Shown piece after piece: positions 24,694 through 27,724 of a stretch of 27,724 nt of DNA. A program made the translations under genes and the position numbers. The notes below the pieces were generated by a model that did no database searches, was not told the DNA's origin, and was given only the letters and a program-made list of their open reading frames with translations. Every line of letters begins with the position of its first letter. Within the stretch, counting starts at the first letter, position 1. The stretch is from NCBI GenBank assembly GCA_035353855.1, contig DAOQAK010000054.1:1-27724 (forward strand). The letters run 5' to 3'. The DNA is from Bacteroidales bacterium. GTDB lineage: Bacteria > Bacteroidota > Bacteroidia > Bacteroidales > CG2-30-32-10.

Positions 24694-25746
24694 TTATGAA
24701 ACGGATTTGAAAACGGTAATGGGTTCTTTTCTCCCTTTTACAGTGATGGTTGAATAAAAGGTGAAAAATTCCGGTTTTTTAAGTCGTGAAAAAGTAGATT
24801 CAGAAATATAAATTGCATTCGTATCGGACATTTCTTCAATGCGCTTGGCAATATTAACGGAATCGCCTAAAACAGTAATATCTTTTCTTTCGGGAGTGCC
24901 AATTTCAGCTTGAATAACATTACCGCTGTTTATTCCTATGTGCAATAAAATATTTTCTTTTTTCTTTTTTACACGATCAACATTTAACGATTTATTTTTT
25001 TTCCATATTTCTCTTGCTGCCATTACAGCATCATTTGCATCAAAAAAAGTTGCCATTACCGCATCGCCAGTAAATTTGTCAATATCGCCCTGGTGTTTTT
25101 TTATTATTTCGCCGCACATTTCGAATACATCATTTAGCAAATTTACAATATCATGCATGCTTTTTGTCTCAGCAAAAGCAGTAAAATCGGCTATATCAAC
25201 ATACAATATTGTAAGGTCACAAAATTTTGTAGTGTTATTTTTCCCTGATTTAGCCTGGTGTTTAACCTGGTCATAGGTATTATTGGAAACGAATTTTTTG
25301 ATCAGCGAACTGAATTTATCCTGTAATATGCGAAGATCTTCTTCTTTCGAAATGTCGCGGAAAACTTCTATTGCACCTACAATATTTCCATTTGTATCTT
25401 TAATCGGGCCTATACGTGTACTTACCGGAAGTCTTTTTTTATCTTTGGTCAGAGGATAAATTTTTGCTTCGGTTTTCTTGTCGTATAAGATACATTCCAT
25501 TAATGGACAATGGCTGTTACAAAGCAGGTTGCCGTTTTCATCAATATGGTTGAGAATATTATCGAAACATTTTTTATTTAATACTTCATCTTTGCTATAA
25601 CCGGTAATACGTTCAGCGCCTTCGTTCCAAAAAAGAATTTCGCGGTCCCGGTCAACTATGTATACTGCATCGTAAATAGAGTTCAGCAGTAAATTGACTT
25701 CAGGATCGTGAATAATTTTATTTAAAAATTCATTTACTTCAGCCAT
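24694..25746 (-). CDS. PAS domain plus class III nucleotide cyclase
   Basis: A soluble protein of 350 residues. Residues 13-135 are a PAS domain (SIYDAVYIVDRDREILFWNE, then the closing IVGAIEVFRDISKEEDL) with a cysteine cluster Cys60, Cys76, Cys80, Cys85 that could bind a metal or sense redox state. Residues 175-350 are a class III cyclase domain: metal ligands Asp184 (LYVDIADFTAF) and Asp228 (DKFTGDAVMATF), base-binding Lys224 and Asp295, and transition-state Asn298 and Arg302 (VLGDSVNIAKRIEE). The Lys/Asp pair favours ATP, hence cAMP, but guanylate cyclase cannot be excluded. It is the first gene of the four-gene operon, so a signal may be coupled to the downstream enzymes. No transmembrane segment is seen. 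Confidence 0.9.
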   Translation of the reverse strand: MAEVNEFLNKIIHDPEVNLLLNSIYDAVYIVDRDREILFWNEGAERITGYSKDEVLNKKCFDNILNHIDENGNLLCNSHCPLMECILYDKKTEAKIYPLTKDKKRLPVSTRIGPIKDTNGNIVGAIEVFRDISKEEDLRILQDKFSSLIKKFVSNNTYDQVKHQAKSGKNNTTKFCDLTILYVDIADFTAFAETKSMHDIVNLLNDVFEMCGEIIKKHQGDIDKFTGDAVMATFFDANDAVMAAREIWKKNKSLNVDRVKKKKENILLHIGINSGNVIQAEIGTPERKDITVLGDSVNIAKRIEEMSDTNAIYISESTFSRLKKPEFFTFYSTITVKGRKEPITVFKSVS

Positions 25747-25850
25747 GGCAAATTACTTTAAGCGATATTTAATGATAAAATTATTTAAAAAAATGAAAAT
25801 AACAACAAATACTTTTTGAATTGAAATACAGATAGTATATCATGATCAAT

Positions 25851-25895
25851 TGTCATCTTGAGCTTGTCCTGTCATATTGAGTTTATCGAAATATG
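25851..25895. repeat. REP-like tandem half-repeat and hairpin
   Basis: TGTCATCTTGAGCTTGTC (25851-25868) is followed at once by TGTCATATTGAGTTTATC (25870-25887), with 15 of 18 bases the same. The second copy closes as a hairpin (CATATT/AATATG, 25873-25895). It resembles the GTCATCCTGAGCTTGTCGAA dispersed repeat known from many Bacteroidota genomes. The surrounding 25747-25983 gap holds no gene that I can support and no clear promoter for the cyclase operon. Confidence 0.55.
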
Positions 25896-25983
25896 GCTTC
25901 ATAACTAAACCTAACCAGTCAGTATTTTATAGTTCAAAGCACAACCGGTTGTTATTAATATAAGTCATATCAGGTAAAGAAAT

Positions 25984-26017
25984 AAAAAACCCACAGGAAA
26001 AAAATAAAACCTGTGGG
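25984..26017 (-). terminator. Terminator of the double-CxxC gene
   Basis: Stem CCCACAGG/CCTGTGGG with an A-rich 12-base loop. On the - strand it is followed by six T, and it lies about 25 bases after the stop codon of the gene at 26043. Confidence 0.75.
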
Positions 26018-26042
26018 GTAAAAAAATCCAGATTTGTTTAAT

Positions 26043-26438
26043 CTAGAAAATATCGCCAAATACACTTTCGTATTCAGTTTTATCTTTGCCGAAAGATGCA
26101 ACGCCTTTTTCTGTTATCTGATAGGTACATTTCTCGCCATGTATTTTTGAGAAAACAATAGTTGATTCCTTGCCATCGTCTTCCTGCATAATAATTTTTG
26201 CGAGGTTTTCGCCAAATTCTTCAGCATCGAGGTTTTCATAACATATAGGGCAAATAAAATTTGTTACTTCACCTTCGTTGAAATGGTCATATGATGGGTG
26301 CATTTTTATACTATAGTTTCCTAATTCAGGGTTTAGCAGTAATAAAGCTGATTTACCTTTTGTGGTTTTGGTCAGAAATATAATGCTGTTGTATACTCTT
26401 AAGTGACCGCGGCAATGAGGGCATAAAAAATTTGTCAT
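26043..26438 (-). CDS. Small double-CxxC (zinc-ribbon-like) protein of unknown function
   Basis: With the start at 26438 it has 131 residues. Two CxxC pairs, MTNFLCPHC (Cys6, Cys9) and NFICPIC (Cys63, Cys66), are spaced like a zinc ribbon split by an insertion of about 54 residues. The region after 67 is acidic and beta-rich (KIIMQEDDGKESTIVFSKIHG) and ends DKTEYESVFGDIF. I do not recognise a named family; metal binding is inferred. A TTG at 26447 would lengthen it by three codons, but the ATG is preferred. Single gene, with a promoter element upstream and a terminator downstream. Confidence 0.75.
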   Translation of the reverse strand: MTNFLCPHCRGHLRVYNSIIFLTKTTKGKSALLLLNPELGNYSIKMHPSYDHFNEGEVTNFICPICYENLDAEEFGENLAKIIMQEDDGKESTIVFSKIHGEKCTYQITEKGVASFGKDKTEYESVFGDIF

Positions 26439-26471
26439 AGCATTCAATTTTTAATATTCGTAATGTTTCAT

Positions 26472-26479
26472 CAAATGTA
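26472..26479 (-). promoter_or_regulatory. -7 box for the double-CxxC gene
   Basis: TACATTTG on the - strand, an exact TAnnTTTG match, ends 33 bases before the ATG at 26438. Confidence 0.5.
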
Positions 26480-26560
26480 TAAAAAAAAAAAATACGAAGA
26501 ATGATTTTTTATAAAATTCTTTCAATTCTTTAGCCTGGTATTGTAAAAGTTGATATGAAA

Positions 26561-27379
26561 TTAAAAATACGCCCCCTGAACAAAACATTTCACAGCATAT
26601 AATGTTTTATCGTAGGCTTCTAAATATCCCATATGTGCTATGTCGTGCAGGAGCAAAGCCGTTGTATCTTTTGATATTGTTATCATTTCAATAACCTTTT
26701 GGAAAGGTACTCTGGAGTCGAGTTTCCCGGCAATGAATAAAACAGGACATGGGATTTCTGCCAATACATTACATTTATCAGTACGTTCCATCATGCCGAG
26801 TTGTGAAGCGATGATGGCTTCTTTTGTCATTAACTTGGCTTTTTCTACCAATATATAAATTTCTTTTTGCAATGGTTCGCGATTAGCCGGGGCAAACAAA
26901 TCAGGGATAAAGTTCATGATAAAACCGGAATGATTTTTTTCGATGAATTCAATAGTTTTTAACCGGTTAGCTTTGCCTTCAGGTGTATCAGGAAAAGCGG
27001 ATGAATGGAATAAACCAAGCCCTTTCATCATTAAAGGGTATTTTTCGGCAAATGCAAGTGCAACATATCCACCCATGGAATGGCCTATCATTACACATTC
27101 TTCAACCTCTTCGATATCAAGTACAGATTTTACAATATCGGCCATGAGTTCCATGCTGTGTGCTTTTGCAACACATTCGCTTTTCCCATGACCAGGCAGA
27201 TCGATACATATAACTTTATATCCGACACTCAGCTCGGCTGAGAAATCGTCCCAAATATCAAGCGATTCGGTAAATCCATGAAGCAATACAACAGTGTTCT
27301 GTTTATGCTTTCCCTCTACCTTATAGTGAATTCGCTTGTTGTTAAAGGTTATTCGTTTTTCGTTGAATGTAATTTCCAT
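26561..27379 (-). CDS. Alpha/beta hydrolase
   Basis: A cytoplasmic protein of 272 residues with the alpha/beta-hydrolase fold. Oxyanion turn VVLLHGFTES (His34-Gly35), nucleophile elbow MIGHSMGGYVAL with Ser101, acid Asp221 in LFIAGKLDSRVP, and catalytic His249 in LHDIAHMGYLEA. ICIDLPGHGKS after strand 4 is typical of the MenH/BioH/esterase group. A cap region (about 125-205) separates the halves. The substrate cannot be inferred; neighbours give no hint. No signal peptide. Confidence 0.9.
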   Translation of the reverse strand: MEITFNEKRITFNNKRIHYKVEGKHKQNTVVLLHGFTESLDIWDDFSAELSVGYKVICIDLPGHGKSECVAKAHSMELMADIVKSVLDIEEVEECVMIGHSMGGYVALAFAEKYPLMMKGLGLFHSSAFPDTPEGKANRLKTIEFIEKNHSGFIMNFIPDLFAPANREPLQKEIYILVEKAKLMTKEAIIASQLGMMERTDKCNVLAEIPCPVLFIAGKLDSRVPFQKVIEMITISKDTTALLLHDIAHMGYLEAYDKTLYAVKCFVQGAYF

Positions 27380-27412
27380 TGAAGAATGTTTAATTTTAAA
27401 TGATAAATGAAG

Positions 27413-27570
27413 TTACTTCTTTATGCGAGATTGTGCAGTTTTTATTATTGCTGTGATGATACGAATAATTTCTTCAATATCGGAAAGATAAGAAGTATAA
27501 TTATTTTTCACCAACTGACTTCGTTCAAGTAATCACAACCAATACCTCGTTTCGCTTTATAATGTTCCAT
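27413..27570 (-). pseudogene. Short broken coding remnant
   Basis: On the - strand an ATG at 27570 opens MEHYKAKRGIGCDYLNEVSW and then hits TGA at 27508-27510. A second frame, overlapping it, continues as SDIEEIIRIITAIIKTAQSR and ends in KK at the stop 27413-27415. The second part looks like the last helix of a four-helix-bundle (S23-type) protein, and joining both parts needs one frameshift. The resemblance is weak and the family is uncertain. The remaining 27571-27724 shows only AT-rich sequence with nothing recognised. Confidence 0.25.
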
Positions 27571-27724
27571 TATGCCAATCTCAAATTATTAATGATTCAG
27601 TAGAATAACTTTTAGATACTAAATAATTTTCCAATTATATTTTTTCACTGAACATTAAACATTAATAATTTATCACTAGCGTTGCGTTGTTTTTTTTAAA
27701 AAGGTCATTGACATCTTGATAATT

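Noticed and set aside
19050..25746. A combined defence island of the MmeI-like enzyme with the cyclase operon (for example a CBASS- or Pycsar-like system)
   Set aside because: The cyclase is a PAS-regulated class III enzyme, and no effector (nuclease, TIR or membrane pore gene) is present; the enzymes next to it look biosynthetic. Adjacency alone does not support defence.
1..27724. tRNA, rRNA, CRISPR array, IS element or integrase genes
   Set aside because: I looked for cloverleaf-like arms, regularly spaced repeats, terminal inverted repeats and transposase motifs and saw none that hold up.

Overview
The window looks like a chromosomal segment of a Bacteroidota (Bacteroidia-like) bacterium. 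Evidence seen directly: low G+C, tight gene packing, and few Shine-Dalgarno sequences. Eight or more genes have a TAnnTTTG element (the Bacteroidota -7 box) a few tens of bases before the start codon. Evidence from family knowledge: split methylmalonyl-CoA mutase genes next to a sodium-pumping methylmalonyl-CoA decarboxylase operon fit an anaerobic or facultative member that makes propionate from succinate.

Region 1 (1-14,400) is mostly the succinate-propionate module. mutA and mutB (adenosylcobalamin-dependent methylmalonyl-CoA mutase) are on the + strand, with the mutase chaperone meaB about 1 kb downstream. A five-gene operon on the - strand (mce, mmdA, mmdD, mmdC, mmdB) encodes the epimerase and the biotin-dependent decarboxylase/Na+ pump. 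Together they would run succinyl-CoA -> (R)-methylmalonyl-CoA -> (S)-methylmalonyl-CoA -> propionyl-CoA + CO2 with Na+ export. Between the two parts lie a secreted thioredoxin-fold protein, a very lysine-rich histone-H1-like protein, a TerC-type membrane protein, a secreted transglutaminase-like protein and a GT-C-like membrane protein.

Region 2 (14,400-19,000) is ordinary core genome: an Ig-like-domain lipoprotein, Fe-type superoxide dismutase, queG and ruvB. Two intergenic gaps hold sequences resembling dispersed non-coding repeats.

Region 3 (19,000-25,750) is the accessory part. It has a solitary MmeI-like (type IIL) restriction-modification enzyme with an intact D-X9-E-X-K nuclease motif and intact methyltransferase motifs. 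Directly upstream on the same strand is a compact four-gene operon: PAS-adenylate/guanylate cyclase, PqqD-like peptide-binding protein, ATP-grasp ligase, and fold-III PLP decarboxylase. The decarboxylase has an N-terminal extension with a YxxP motif that resembles a RiPP leader peptide. This operon is my best candidate for an undescribed system; its product is unknown and the leader idea is inference.

Region 4 (25,750-27,724) has a REP-like hairpin, a small double-CxxC protein, an alpha/beta hydrolase and a short broken coding remnant. I see no tRNA, rRNA, CRISPR array, IS element or integrase.
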